This document shows, in pieces, positions 1 to 12,440 of a stretch of DNA of 64,000 nt. Origin of the DNA: Branchiostoma floridae (taxonomy: Eukaryota; Chordata; Leptocardii; Amphioxiformes; Branchiostomatidae); NCBI RefSeq assembly GCF_000003815.2, contig NC_049981.1:29459535-29523534 (forward strand), given 5' to 3'. Each line of letters opens with the position of its first letter. Within the stretch, counting starts at the first letter, position 1. A program made the translations under genes and the position numbers. The notes below the pieces were generated by a model that was not told the origin of the DNA, ran no database searches, and saw only the letters and a list, made by a program, of their open reading frames with translations.

Positions 1-409
1 CTGGCTTCTGACATGGATCTACGATCTCCTATAGAACAAAGACCGATAACTTGTAGATACCCCCGAATTTGTCCAAAAATCCATCAAAATCCACCCACAG
101 CAAAGCCAGATTAAGAAGCACTAGCCATACTGAATGGGAAATTTAGATCACAGACGTCACATAATTCAATCATCAGGCGAGTAGCCGTCAGCACAACGCA
201 CGATTCAAACAGTGAGACAGCTCTAAACTATGACAGACTTTTTATGTAAAACAAGTGTCAACTTTACTTTGGGGTATATTTTTTATTGTAGGCATTTGTA
301 TTTTTAGTGTAGCTTTTCTTTGACAGCCAGAGGTTGAATTGCAAGAAGCTTACAGTGGGCAACTTATATTAGATCAAAGGACTTGTCACGCTTATCTGTC
401 ATCTAGATG

Positions 410-755
410 CAGGGCTCGAAATTCATTTTTGGGATTAGGTGCACTGGTGCACCCAGCTCAAAAAATTGGGTGCACAAAAAAAGTTTTGGGTGCACCACTT
501 GAATTTACATGTAAGTAATAACCTAATAATAAAACTTAGTTATAAGCTATCAAATTCTTAAACAAGTACCATGACAGACATCTTTATTATCTTTCTAACA
601 CTCAGATGTCAAGAATATGATGTATACTTGTATACTTTGGTATTTTGGTATCTTTACATACAGAAACCTAAGAAAATATTTGAGAAAATAATTGGGTGCA
701 CATCTCCAATTTTGGGTGAACCTGGGTGCATATGCACCCAGTATTTCGAGCCCTG
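410..755. mobile_element. MITE with CAGGGCTCGAAAT terminal inverted repeats
   Basis: The left end CAGGGCTCGAAAT is mirrored by ATTTCGAGCCCTG at the right end. The 5-mer agatg flanks both sides (405-409 and 756-760) and may be the target-site duplication. The interior carries several copies of a GGTGCACCC-like motif and no credible ORF. Elements with the same termini lie at 40110-40466 and, as a fragment, near 62061-62199. The superfamily is not resolved; a hAT-type origin is an inference. Confidence 0.75.
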
Positions 756-1063
756 AGATGCTTCTACCATAAACTGGGACTGAATTCAGAACTCTGTTTG
801 TAATAAACAATGCAAATGTCAGTCAGATAGTGTCAACACAGGTGTCGCCTATATTCGCCAAAAAGCAGTTAACGTTACTCATTGACAGTCAGATGTTTCA
901 ACTAGCATCCACTAGTTTTCGTCAGTGACACTGGAGAAATCCTGTTGGAGCAAGATTTTAAATCCTAGCTGTAAATTGATACACAAACGAGATCTAGTTG
1001 GAGAACAGGTTTATCCTAACTGTGAATTGATATGTAAAAAGAGGAGGAAGACGATTTTTGATA

Positions 1064-1421
1064 GTCCAAAGCAGGGCTCTAGCCAGCTCGAAATTTTTTT
1101 CCGTCAGCCAATTCCCATTGTCACGAAAACACTATTCCAGGAGTTACAGAGACTGAACTGAGACCTTGAAAAACGGGTTTTTAATGAGATTATTGTATGC
1201 AAAAGGGCGCCGACACACTTCGTCAACAATCATAACAATAGCAAAACAAACAGTGTTTGGCTTTTACGGCAAAGGACGACGTCCGCAAGCCGCCTGTAGC
1301 TTCCACCAAGGATTTTTGTCTGTCCAGGTTGACGGATTGGTTTTAAGATTTTTCCGTCACATGCAGCAAATTTCCGTGAATTGACAGAAAAACGGACGCT
1401 GGCTAGAGCCCTGGTCCAAAG
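1064..1421. mobile_element. hAT-like MITE (342 bp) with 8-bp TSD
   Basis: The element 1072-1413 begins CAGGGCTCTAGCCAGC and ends GCTGGCTAGAGCCCTG, a near-perfect terminal inverted repeat. The 8-mer gtccaaag is present immediately outside both ends (1064-1071 and 1414-1421). An 8-bp duplication with CAGGG termini is typical of hAT transposons. Short ORFs inside on both strands have no recognisable transposase motif, so this is a non-autonomous copy. Confidence 0.88.
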
Positions 1422-1669
1422 ACAACAAGAGTTAGGCAAGTTAAGACTATGAGTTAATCAATCTTCATTGACGTGTCACCAGTATTGATATTTACAATAT
1501 ACAAAAGCAGGTATTGCCTCAACAATGGACAAATATTGTTCCATGTGTTTATCAATACTATACAATGGCAGGATGCTAAATATAAGTACTATATATAGAC
1601 CTTTATCTGCAACAACAACAGAGCCTTGTCTGAGTCTTGTACTTGGAAGACTATTATGACAGTCAATAA

Positions 1670-1983
1670 CCCACTCACTCATCACCCACTCCCACTCACT
1701 CTATCAGTCTTACTCACTCACTTACTCACTCACTCCTACTCACTCACTCACTCAATCACAATCACTCACATTTATTCATTCATTCATTCATTCATTCATT
1801 CATTCACTTAATCACTTAATCACTTAATCATTCATCACTCTCTCACTCATTTATTCATCATTCCACTTACTCACTCATTCACTCACTCACTCACCCACTC
1901 ACTCGCTCACTCACTCACCCACTCACACACTCACTCACTCACTTGCTCACTCACTCACTCACTTGCTCACTCACTCACTCATT
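1670..1983. repeat. (CACT)n/(CATT)n microsatellite
   Basis: About 310 bases of imperfect CACT/ACTC tetranucleotide repeats with an internal CATT-rich block around 1774-1806. Open frames through it are artefacts of the repeat. Confidence 0.95.
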
Positions 1984-2534
1984 ATCTGGTTTATTATCTG
2001 TTGTTCCCCATCCCATGAGGGTTAGATTTAATAGAATAATTTGTAGGTTGATATAACTAAAAAGGCAACATTAAAGAGAAAATGCCTGCGTGTTTTGCTC
2101 ACAGCAGTTTCCCTTCCCAGCATTTTACAGAACCAATATACATGTTAGGTATACAAAAATATTTACTGGAACATCTAATATGCTGATGTCAATGGTAGTT
2201 ATAAGCTCTGCTTAGTTTATGACAGAAAAAAAATAGGAACAAGAAAAAGAAGGACACATCAGCAAAAACACCTAATTTCTAGACCAAAGTGGCAAAAAGT
2301 TTCAAGGTTGAACTTCTTAAGTCGAGGAAGTCAGCCAAGCAGTTTACATTGCTGAGACGTGGCAAGTTCAAGAGAAAGGAATTGTATAAGGCACTCAAAG
2401 GCAATCAAGAACAGCTGTAAGCTCTACTCAGAACTTCAAAAGAACCACCATCTTAAACATCGTGTATAGGAGTCTTTATACAAACAACACTGTCCAGTGA
2501 GCTCCAATGCATTGTACTGTTGTTACAATTATCC

Positions 2535-2561
2535 AAAGAAAGAAAGAAAGAAAGAAAGAAA
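2535..2561. repeat. (GAAA)n microsatellite
   Basis: Short run of perfect AAAG units. Confidence 0.85.
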
Positions 2562-2679
2562 AATTGCTGCCACCCGCTTATTCAGATCCCATTCTTCTGA
2601 TCTATACAAGTCGAGTTTTCAACGAAATGAGAAGCCCAAGGCAGATCAAAGATGGCGATAGAGTATCAAAGACCTTTGA

Positions 2680-3223
2680 TCGGAAAGTCAACAGGTGGTG
2701 GATAGGAACCCAGTATATATATAGCAACAGATTTTTGTGAATTCAAAGGGACCAAGAGGCCTGAAAGGTAGAGGTGGGTACCAGTACATCGCAATCAGTT
2801 TTCAAGAAAAAAACAGTCCTGAAAAAAATCAGTGGACCGGATCTTGGACCAATTAGAAAATGAACAGATTATATTGGCAGGCGTTGACTCTAGGCGTTTT
2901 GTGGCTTACTGGCCGAAGAAAATAACAAGAGCGAAGTAAAAGAGAGTTGTCTTGATAATCATTTTTACCAAGTTTCTACAGTCGCACTTGGTCGAAGTTA
3001 ATGTTGTTTACATGAAGATAGGATTTTAAAACTTCAGTGGAAGCCACAGAATCCTTAGAAGCAAAATGGGCCATTGTTCTGGTACAAAAATTTCTGGACC
3101 TGGACCGGACCTGCCGACCTTAATTTTCTGTATCAAAAACCTGTGATCTGAAAGTCAACAGGTGGTGGATAGGGAGGGGGTGGTGGATAGGGAACAGATT
3201 TTCGTGATTTTGAAGGGACCGTG
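2680..3223. repeat. Pair of dispersed direct repeats (~75 bp)
   Basis: Segments 2680-2752 and 3149-3223 share gaaagtcaacaggtggtgga, then a cagattttTGTGA-like stretch and aagggacc. The second copy contains an extra ggtggtggatagg unit. They look like remnants of the same interspersed element or a local duplication. No gene is seen in the sequence between them. Confidence 0.6.
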
Positions 3224-4517
3224 TTCAGCATGTGGCTCAATTCTTTAGTGACAAAAATGATGGATGGAAGTAGTAATTCATGAACTTGAAGCTCTATAAG
3301 CAACCCTCTCCTAAAAGCTACTGCCATAAGTGGTGTAATTAATGTGGTATTCACCCGTTAATAATCACCATACACGGAAGGAGACTCCTATCAGGGGAAA
3401 TATAGGACAATATTTTTGGACATAGATAAGCTTAAAGAACTGTGCTGTTATTAGTCAATGTAGTAACAACTTTTTTTGGAAAAAAATCTTTGCTCAGGTC
3501 TAGGGACAACATGTACATGTACATGTAACCTTACATATCATTTTGTTTTTACATTTTCAATTCTGAAATATAGGAAGTAAAAAAAGTATGGCTCTTGGTG
3601 GCCAATGTTGGCACATTCATGATGGTATATCGGCACACCAAATCCGTGTGGTTTTTGGCACACTTTTGACAGATTAACCTGCCAGGTACTATCCTACATA
3701 GTTGACTGGCTCTCCCTTTTTTGCCAGTGGTCACTTTGTAGGGTGGTACACTTGCTAGGGCATATAACAATAGAACCAGATAGTGACGGAGAGAGGGAGG
3801 GAGGTAGCGAGTGAGTGAGTTAGTGAGATATTGAGTGAGTGATGAGTATTATGTATCTGAACATAGACAACTTTCTGCATTCAATTTAATAGAGCGCCCA
3901 CCCTACGTTTACTTGAATGTTACTTTATTGACAAAAGAAGAGCCATGTGTATGTGTAGTTAATATATTGTTTGGTATACCCTTAATTTTAAGGGTTAACT
4001 ACCATATGGTCTATTTTTGTTTTAATGTTCTGTCAAAAAAGTTTGGGGAAATGTAGTATTCAAGTAGTAGTAATTACATTTTTTCAGCTCAGAATTAGCT
4101 ACACTGGCTACATATATGATTTCTTAATACTTGATTTTAAACAAAATTGGCATTTGATACAAATAAATGATTATTTCCTCACTTTTGTTATGAGTTCTAA
4201 CAGTACATGCATCACAAATTAAGGCTGTTGTGAAATCCACCTGGAGAAGAATTAGATCATGGCTGAGTCAAGAAAGACAGAAAAAATTGAATTTGATTTG
4301 ATCAACACAACCGTTCATAACATAGTTATAAAATGGAAATCCAAGAGATATACTTTCAGTGCTTTATGCATACGTCAATTCTGTCTGTGATTTGACTGGG
4401 TGTGTCATACAATTAAGACTATGCCCACCCATCCAACTGTCATTGTAATGTAAGTAATTACCATGATCCCCCTTTTGAAGAAGTCCATACACGACAGACA
4501 ACAGCATAAAACCATAC

Positions 4518-4760
4518 TTAGGCCACACAACTTTAATTTGTTGGTTTTCGGATTTTTTCAGAAAACCCTTTACTGGAAAAACATAATGATATTGAAGCCT
4601 GAGGACCAGGTTGGTGCCTTGGTGCACTCAGTTCTATGGGGTGAATACAGTCATATCCAAGTTTTTTACCCTACCCTCTAGCTTTAGGGTGTTCTCTTGC
4701 TATATTTTCACTTGTAGTTTTATAATCCGAGAACAAATAAATTAAATTGGTATGGCCTTA
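4518..4760. mobile_element. Short TIR element, TTA-flanked (Harbinger-like size of TSD)
   Basis: The element 4521-4757 starts GGCCACACAACTTTAATTTG and ends with the approximate inverse (ttaaattggtatGGCC). The trinucleotide TTA sits at both edges. A diverged relative with the same layout lies at 60667-60917, and single ends occur near 38120 and 56180. A 3-bp TWA duplication suits PIF/Harbinger elements; this assignment is inference. Confidence 0.7.
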
Positions 4761-5172
4761 CAAAACAAATACAATAGAATAAGCTGAGGTTTACATCTAC
4801 TAGTCAAACTTAAGATGTTCCTAAAATTCTGTACAATTTGCACAGCTTTTTTGCATGTATTCTCTACTTCATGATATGATCATTATCATAAAATGTAAAG
4901 CTGATACAAATTACAGTATTTTGAAAATACAATATTCCTAATGACAATAAATAAATGTTATGTTTTTGTCAATGGGAGTGGCTGAGATATAGTTCTCAAT
5001 AAGTCGTTGAAACCCAATATTACACTCAGAAAGGGAATTGTGGAAATTATTGTACTAATTGTCTATCTCTTAAGGGATCATATAAAACTATGATATAGAA
5101 AACACCAAATTTTGCCCACAAATTGCTAAAAGTACTGACAGTGTTCAAAGAGAAATGAATTTTGCAAATATC

Positions 5173-5272
5173 NNNNNNNNNNNNNNNNNNNNNNNNNNNN
5201 NNNNNNNNNNNNNNNNNNNNNNNNNNNNNNNNNNNNNNNNNNNNNNNNNNNNNNNNNNNNNNNNNNNNNNNN
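5173..5272. other. Assembly gap (100 N)
   Basis: Exactly 100 N, a conventional placeholder for a gap of unknown size. Confidence 0.99.
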
Positions 5273-6279
5273 AATATTAATGCATGCACTCTAATGCCTC
5301 CCTCGTTTATAATTTTCCATTATCAGTAATGCTGCTTTCCTCTTGAGGTTTAAAGAGAAGATCATGTTTCTGCATCCCACGGTTTCCAATGAATACGAAT
5401 TAAAAAACAGACAGAATATCATCAAAACAAAGGACTTGTTTGAAATAGGATGGTATTATTGCTCTTACTCGTTGAATATAAAAGTCTTTGTAGAAATGAC
5501 CACCATTAAAATCATTGTGCCATTTAGCAAAAATATTAGTCAATAAATATGTAAAATAATAATGAATATGAATGAATAACTATGAGTACTGGATGGAAGA
5601 TTCTGGCTAAATTCATGAAAACATTTCTGTAATATTTTTTCATTCATGAACACTCTTTATCCCAGCTTTCTTAATGACATACAAAAGTCTCCAATAATGT
5701 CGGCCTGACGTAGAAAACGCTCATCCTGACATGCACCTCACAGTTTCATATTTAAAACCAACAACATCCTCTCAACACCTCGCCTTCTCACTTCCACTTA
5801 CAAGTGACGCTCTGTGGACGACACAGAACTAAAGCTAGCCAATGACACGTCTACATATAAACCCTCCACCACCGCACCATCACCCATTTCACGAAGGTTG
5901 AGTTCTGCGAACGCTTGTTAGTTCTTGCAAATGCACCAAAACTACAGTACGCATACTTAACACAATGAGCCACAAAGCCTTATCTGTTTATCATCTAGTG
6001 CCACGAAATTACACCAGGTTTGCAGCCAACATAATATCACTCAAACCCCCAGCCTGGCAAATACATTACCGGCATGTTTACGCACCCTATTATGCTTAAT
6101 GCATCCAGTGCTGTGTTCATGAATAGGGGAAGGTGTGGATCTTCCCTGCTGCATTATTTTATGAAAACGAGTCACATGAATGGATTTGTATTCATCGCAG
6201 ATGCACACACTACCCGGCCGTGGCTTTATATATATATATCATCCAATGGATACAACAAATGTGCTAATTGCCACAAATA
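5273..6279. other. No gene recognised
   Basis: AT-rich to mixed sequence without a convincing ORF, splice-bounded exon or terminal-repeat element. A (TA)n run near 6227-6239 marks the approach to the GC-rich island that follows. Confidence 0.5.
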
Positions 6280-6490
6280 CCCGGCCCAGCCCAGATTTAG
6301 AAAACAGTAGCCCTTTTGTCTACCGCATACCATCCCCCGCTCGCACAAGCGGTTTACTACAGGACATACGCAGGGATATACGTAACTACTTCAACAGATT
6401 AGTGTGACATCCATCCATATTGCACGGGGGTAAATATCGAGGGCTGGAACTATCTTGCCACCTACCGGAGGGCGTAGCCGACAGGAACAC

Positions 6491-6598
6491 CTTGATGCAC
6501 CTGCTGTATTGCTTGAGGTTGACGTTCTGGAGGCTCCCCTTGAACACGGCCTCCATTCGGCTCCTGCTGCCCTGGGCGGTCCCCCCGCAAGCTGCCAT
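6491..6598 (-). CDS. Possible first coding exon, unknown product
   Basis: Reading leftward, an ATG at 6598-6596 in a good context (GGGATGG) opens a frame that begins MAACGGTAQGSRSRMEAVFK and continues to a possible donor, AAG|GTGTTC, after 6491, exactly 36 codons from the ATG (phase 0). The stretch is CpG- and GC-rich compared with its AT-rich surroundings, as expected of a promoter-proximal exon. If no splice is used the frame runs on to a stop near 6386. I do not recognise the family. No downstream exon could be identified toward lower coordinates. A candidate exon on the opposite strand lies 160 bases away, so one or both calls may be wrong. Confidence 0.25.
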
Positions 6599-6755
6599 CC
6601 CGAGTCTTAAAGACGACGACGACTTCGCAGAGGAGATGTTGCTTCTCGTGTGTGCCCTCCCGTCTCTTCTTGGATCACCCCTCCTCTTCTCCCTCACATC
6701 CTCCTGATGGGGAGAGACGGTCTCCGAGCATCACTCATCTTTTTCCTCCTTGCAG

Positions 6756-6825
6756 CCCGAATCAGGAGTCAGCGCCGGGATCTGTGTACGTACGGGAGAG
6801 AACAGTCAACGTCGTGATCCAACAG
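6756..6825 (+). CDS. Possible internal coding exon (70 bp), unknown product
   Basis: A pyrimidine-rich tract ending TTTTTCCTCCTTGCAG is followed by a 70-base segment ending CAACAG before GTAGTG, an acceptor and donor pair that both fit consensus. One frame through the segment is open and protein-like, reading NQESAPGSVYVRERTVNVVI, with codon phases 1 at entry and 0 at exit. The next in-frame codons past the donor also stay open. The flanking 6.3-6.9 kb is GC-rich. The family is not recognised and no partner exon was found, so this rests on splice signals and composition only. Confidence 0.35.
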
Positions 6826-6929
6826 GTAGTGCGAGAATCACCTCGACACAGGTGTGCAGAGAGGGACGGTAATTGCTTGGCTGATAAATCAGGCTGCATC
6901 ACAGCCACATCCTACCTCCCTGCAGGGGG

Positions 6930-7969
6930 TCATTAGCATAAGTGGATTATACCAAGTCAGGAGGAGACGGGGGTGATGCTTCATTCTTAAGGGAGTGACA
7001 TGCAAAGAAAACAATTGAAGTGCTGTATAAAATAAGAATCGGCCTAATAAATCACTTTGTAACAGTACCATTGCATAAAATATTGGGTGCAAAAATGTAA
7101 GGGGACTGTTTTGTGCCAACAATATATTGTGCAAACATGGATTTACTAATACGGCAAAATCCCTAGGGGCATTTATGAGTGTTATGATGATTGTTGACGT
7201 CAGTCTGTCCTTTAAATGGCTGTATCACCCCATAAATCAGATCCGGTTAAGTGCACAACAGACGGCAGAAATTTCTTGTTTGCTGAAAACATGAAAAATG
7301 ATTCCATTTGAACTTTGCATGGTAATATTTGCAATTTCCAAAAAAACACAGTGACAAATCCTGAGACGCCGTCAACAGGTATGATAGCTTTATAGAAAAT
7401 TTTAAAAAATTGATATTTACCATGTAGATTAAAACATTAAACCATTGTGGTTAGGCCACAACAAATATCTGTTGCTTCTTGCATTTCTTCCGAAAAAAAT
7501 TAAACCAACAGTTCAGAGAAAAATGCAAATAAATTCTTTTAAAGGGTCTGGGTGAAGATATGCGGCTCCAATAACACAAAAAAATTTGACAAATTGATTT
7601 GTTACTAATGTTCGAAATAAAAGGCATTGTTTTTAGACTGAAAATAGTATGTGTATGTGGCTCTGAATGGTAATATTTACAGGTTTACAATAGTACAAAC
7701 AACTGTTACATCTTTATCAGGACTTTTTTGTTTGTTTTTTTAAATGAAAAAAAAGGGACAGGCGAATCTGAAAAACTGACGTAAAATTAACTTCAGTTTA
7801 TGAAAGAGAGAATAATACAGCTCTGATGCAAATTAACTTAAACCAGATTACAAGTTATGGTAGTTCAATCACCATGTTTACCATGATGCTTACAAATGGG
7901 ATTGTAGCGAAACATTCAGAATGTTCAATGTCTGAACAATAAGCAAATCTGTTGATACCAGCTTCACAA
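6930..7969. other. No gene recognised
   Basis: AT-rich sequence with short ORFs only; no paired terminal repeats or RNA gene seen. Confidence 0.5.
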
Positions 7970-10115
7970 TTAACATGCATTGGCATAATACCGGTCATAA
8001 GCCTTATACCGGTCGATTAAAAATAGTGGAACTTAAAGAGATCTACACATGCAACAATAGTTATTTCTGAGGTATGCACACTTCAGACATCTAGGTGTCC
8101 AATACATAATTTACAAAGCATCGATAACAATGCATTCGAAGACAACAAGGCCAAAAGTTTTCAGGTCATTTTCGGGGCAGGCGAGCTCGTCGTGGGACAA
8201 ACACACTGTCACGTTCATCGCCAAATTTGTAGATAATAATCACATGTGCTCACGGCATAAGACGAGCATGATTCAACAGCAATCTTGAATTTCTTTTGGT
8301 GACCTACAACTCGTGTAAAAGTGTGAGGAACCGTTGCATTATCGCCCGGATCTACGGCTGAATGGGTCAAATTGAACATACGCCGCCATTTTCCCGCCAT
8401 TTTTAATGCTACGGCCAGCAGTAAAGTTTTACGTCATAGCGGTTGTGACGGACCAAAATTAAAAGAAAATTCTTGTCAGTATACGCCCACTTTCTCATGA
8501 CTTTTTGTATGCTCATGCAGATTTTTGTTTTGTGCAACTACTAACAGGAAAGAAAGGAACAACAGAGGATGTATAAAGGTACATAGCGGCAGTTAATTGT
8601 GCCATGTTTCGTTCGGCCGGTATAGTGCACCCCCTTCCAACCACGCGCCCGTTCTCCGTGCAATTCCGCGGTGTGTTCCAATTACGATATTATGTTTTTA
8701 GCAGGACCAGAGAGACAAAATAATTTACACAGAAGAAGTGGCAAAGGTAAGCTGTAACAGCAACATGTACCTGGAGAAAATGATGCGTTGATCATTTGCC
8801 AAATTAGCATTGCTTGAGAAATTGCAGTAAACCGACCGGTATTATGCCAATGGATGTTAACATGTTAATTAGTTAGGAAGATGCTAGGTGAAAAAAATCT
8901 GTGCTACACTTTTGCCATTCATTTGTTCTCAGCTGAAAAACAAAGATTGACATCACACATGATGACAAATCAAAGTCTCCAATATGGAGCAATAAAAAGG
9001 CACAAAAATTAATGTAACATACAGAAATTTAGCAGTTGCCCATGAAGACAAAACTGAATTTAATTTAAAAGAATTGTTCAACTAAATAAAGGAGCATCAA
9101 CATTAATTTTGACCATACCCATAATGCTAACCTTTATCTGCAGAATAACCTATATGCATTGTTTTTGGTATACAGGGATATCAAATCTATGGTGCAAGGT
9201 AATTGGTGCAATATTTTGTAAAAGATATAACATCTATTATCATAATACCGGTACATTTACGACGATTTCTCTAGCCATACTGTTTTGACAAATTGTCAAC
9301 GCATCATTTTCTCCAGTTACATGTTGCTGTTATAGGTTACCCTTGCCACTTCTTCTGTGTAACTTTTCTGCCACTCTTGTCCTGCTAAAAGCGTAATATT
9401 GTAATTGTAACACGCCGCGGAATTACACGGCGAACGGGCGCGTGGTTGGGAGGGGGTACAAAATACCGGTAGGAAGAAACACGGCACAATTAACTGCCGC
9501 TATGTACATTTATACATCCTCTGATGTTCCTTCCTTTTCTGTCAGTAAATGCATAAAACATAAACCTGCATGAGCATACAAAATGTCATGAGAAAACGGA
9601 CGTATACTGTCAAGAATTTTCATTTAACTTCTGTCCGTCACAACCGCTATGACGTAACACTTTACTGCTAGCGTAGATATAAAAATGGCGGGAAAATGGC
9701 TGCGTACGTTCAATTTTGCCCATTCAGTCGTAGATCCGGGCTATTATGCAACGGTTCTTCACACTTTTACATGAGTTGTAGGTCACCAACAGAAATTCAA
9801 GATTGTTGTTGAATCATGTTCGTCTTGTGCCGTGAGCATGTGTAATTATGATCTATAAATTTGGCAATGAATGTGACAGTGTGTTCGTCCCACGACGAGC
9901 TGCCTACTCCGAAAAAGATACTGAAAACTTTTGGCCTTGTTGTCTTCGAATGCATTGTTATCGATGCTTTGTAAATGGTGTATTGGACACCTAGATGTCT
10001 GAAGTGTGCACAGCTCAGAAATAATTATTGTTGCATGTGTAGATCTCTTTAAGTTCCAGTATTTTTAATCTACCGGTATAAGTCTTACTACCGGTATTAT
10101 GCCAATGCATGTTAA
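7970..10115. mobile_element. Large foldback element, TTAA-flanked (~2.1 kb)
   Basis: Two arms of roughly 875 bp (about 7974-8848 and 9239-10111) are inverted copies of each other around a ~390-bp spacer. The outer ends read CATGCATTGGCATAATACCGG and its inverse. Both edges touch TTAA (7970-7973 and 10112-10115), the target site and duplication of piggyBac-type elements. The arms differ by scattered substitutions and small indels, arguing against a trivial assembly mirror. CCGGTATTATG motifs recur at the inner and outer ends. No transposase-like ORF is present, so the element would need enzyme supplied in trans. Confidence 0.82.
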
Positions 10116-10334
10116 CGTTAGTTCACCTTTATCCGCAGGGTATTACCTATATCCGTTGTATATAAAAATAGGATATTTGGGGATCGTTAAGTCGATGGAC
10201 GGTAGTTTCTCATTGCAATATCTTAAAAATGTTGACATTTGAAACCCACATCGTTGACCCGAAATCTCTGAATACCCAGCTTTTTAAAACAAAGAATCTA
10301 GGGTACCCAACAGAAAAAGGTGAAACTAGCGTTA
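10113..10334. mobile_element. Palindromic MITE family A, copy 1
   Basis: Starts TTAACGTTAGTTCACCTTTATCC and ends with a degenerate aaaaGGTGAAACTAGCGTTA. The core contains the family's mirrored segment (gacggtagtttc...gtttgaaaccca-like). It abuts the right end of the foldback element, sharing the TTAA. Confidence 0.75.
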
Positions 10335-12261
10335 GCCATCAACTGCAAGATGCAGAAACGAGTCAGTGAAGGAGGGGTAACGTATCCTCCTTAGGAGTGA
10401 CAAAAATTCTGCCATAAAATTGATGATGATTATAAAAAAATATTGCAATTTGAAACCACTGTTTGCTTGTCTTGAACTTTAACATGCTGTTTCTAAAAAC
10501 AATGGATTACCATGAGGATGAAGGTAAATTCCGAGTCACTGAGAGGTTTTAAGATAATAACTCATTGTAATAAGTTCAAACTTTTTTAAGTAAAAGAATA
10601 TTTCAGTCACTTAAGTTTTGAATTATTCAAACAATTAGAAATGAAAGTTTGAACATGTTTGAACTTATTCAAATTTGTTGGAAACATTGAGAAGGTAATG
10701 GTACAAATATCTCTTTGCAATTTGCAACATCTATGTGTTTTTGTCATTAACACGGGACATGTTCAAACAATTGCGTCATTTTTTCACTCCATAAATACTT
10801 TTATAGCCCTCATAAACAAAGCTGCTATGCTGACTCCATTGTTTGGTTCTTGTATTTTTAGATTTTCTATAGTAGACACTGGTGGCGCCTTTGTGAGAAG
10901 GTAGCAGACACACGTAATTCCCGGTACTTGGCAGGGATGTGTGAATTGCCTTCTTCCCAGCCCACTGCCCCAGTTACAATGTATCAAAAAATGAACATTG
11001 TATCAATGTTCAATGTATCATTGTATCAATGTTTGAACATGTTACAACAAATGATGAATCTATGTTGGAACAGATTAGAAACCAACAGAAATAAATGTAT
11101 TTGGTGTTAGAATGTTTCTAACACGTATCACTACTTACAGTAGAAAATATTTCTCACTTCAACTGATGTTAAAGTTATAAATAGATTAACTAATGCAGTA
11201 GAAGCCGTTTAATTGCACAGCCTATTTGCCAGCATATTTCATGCAATTATCCAAGCTGGACCGCACAATCAACAGAAGTGTGCGTTAATCCGTTGTGCAA
11301 TCAACTGGCTTCTACCGTAGTTACTTATCACAGTTAGATCATTGTTAGGAAGATTTGCAAAATGTTTGAACAAAAGGTGAGAAACCCCTATACCCACACC
11401 TGGTAATGTGGAATGGACGATCTGATCAATTCTTGCTGCCTGCCCTTGAGCATGCATACATGTATTATACTGCATCTGTTTCTTTTTGTTCTATTTATGG
11501 CCAGAGTTTGTTGAGGACTTAACCCTAATCCCTCTGGTAGACGGCTGCTGATACCAAGGTAAACTTCCAGCAGAAAAAGACCTGCCAACCTAAACATAGC
11601 TAACTGACGCATTTGTATTTTTAGCCTTAAAAGGCTAAATAGAATATCTGGGTGGAAGGCTGTTTCAGACCAGGCAGAGCCCTCTGCAGTGTTAACATTT
11701 TTCGTCGTTGTCTCAATTCAGCCGAGCAATTCTAAGCTCTGTGGTGAGTGTGGTGATGGGCAAATCAGGCAACAAAATGAACTAGGGAGCCCAAACATGC
11801 ATCACTTCTTCCTTACATCACAAGCTACATATCTACCACCAAAAATTCAAGACCATAGCATTGATGTCCGGGTGAAAAGATACAAAAAAATGTAAGTTCT
11901 GCTGCAGTACTAAGGTCACACACCAGGGGGCCCAGACATACAAATAACACACAGGCCAAAACCATACCTCTATTTTCTATAGAAGTAATGAAGGCAAACC
12001 TGCTAGGAACAAAAAATCAGACTTTAGAGATCCTAATGTGTTAACGTTAGATTAATCTTTTGCCTTGCTGCAAAAACTGCAGTGAAAATGGGAATAATGT
12101 GCTTTTATCGATCAAAGAAATCTGATTTATCTGAATATTATTGAAGAATAGATGCCACTAATATAATACCGTGACAGCGATGTTATAATGAATATGTTGC
12201 AAGTGAATTCTAGTCATACTTTATTGTTTACCTTGCTTTTAGTGCCACACATTAAAAGTCA
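10335..12261. other. No gene recognised
   Basis: AT-rich sequence with short ORFs only. A cluster of imperfect hairpins built from ATTGTATCAATGTT-like words lies at 10980-11045. No RNA gene or paired transposon ends were recognised. Confidence 0.5.
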
Positions 12262-12440
12262 ACATGTTTCCTAGCTGTCATTGGGCATGATTTTACAGTC
12301 CTCAGCCCCCATTTTACGTCCATTCCAAAAGACAAGTGCAGCCCCAACTGAGATGCCCTATCCAGGATTGAACCAGGGTTTCCTAGTTACCAATTGGAAC
12401 CAGGAGCCAGACAGCTACCAGTTGAGCTACAGGGACATCC
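12262..12440 (-). mobile_element. tRNA-derived SINE
   Basis: On the minus strand the head reads like a tRNA: TAGCTCAACTGG (12419-12430 inverted) fits the A box of a Pol III promoter and GGTTCAATCC (12365-12374 inverted) fits the B box, with normal tRNA spacing. Downstream comes a GGGCATCTCAGTTGGGGCTG body also present at 45300-45330 on the plus strand. Repetition of the body shows this is a SINE rather than a functional tRNA gene. Confidence 0.75.
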
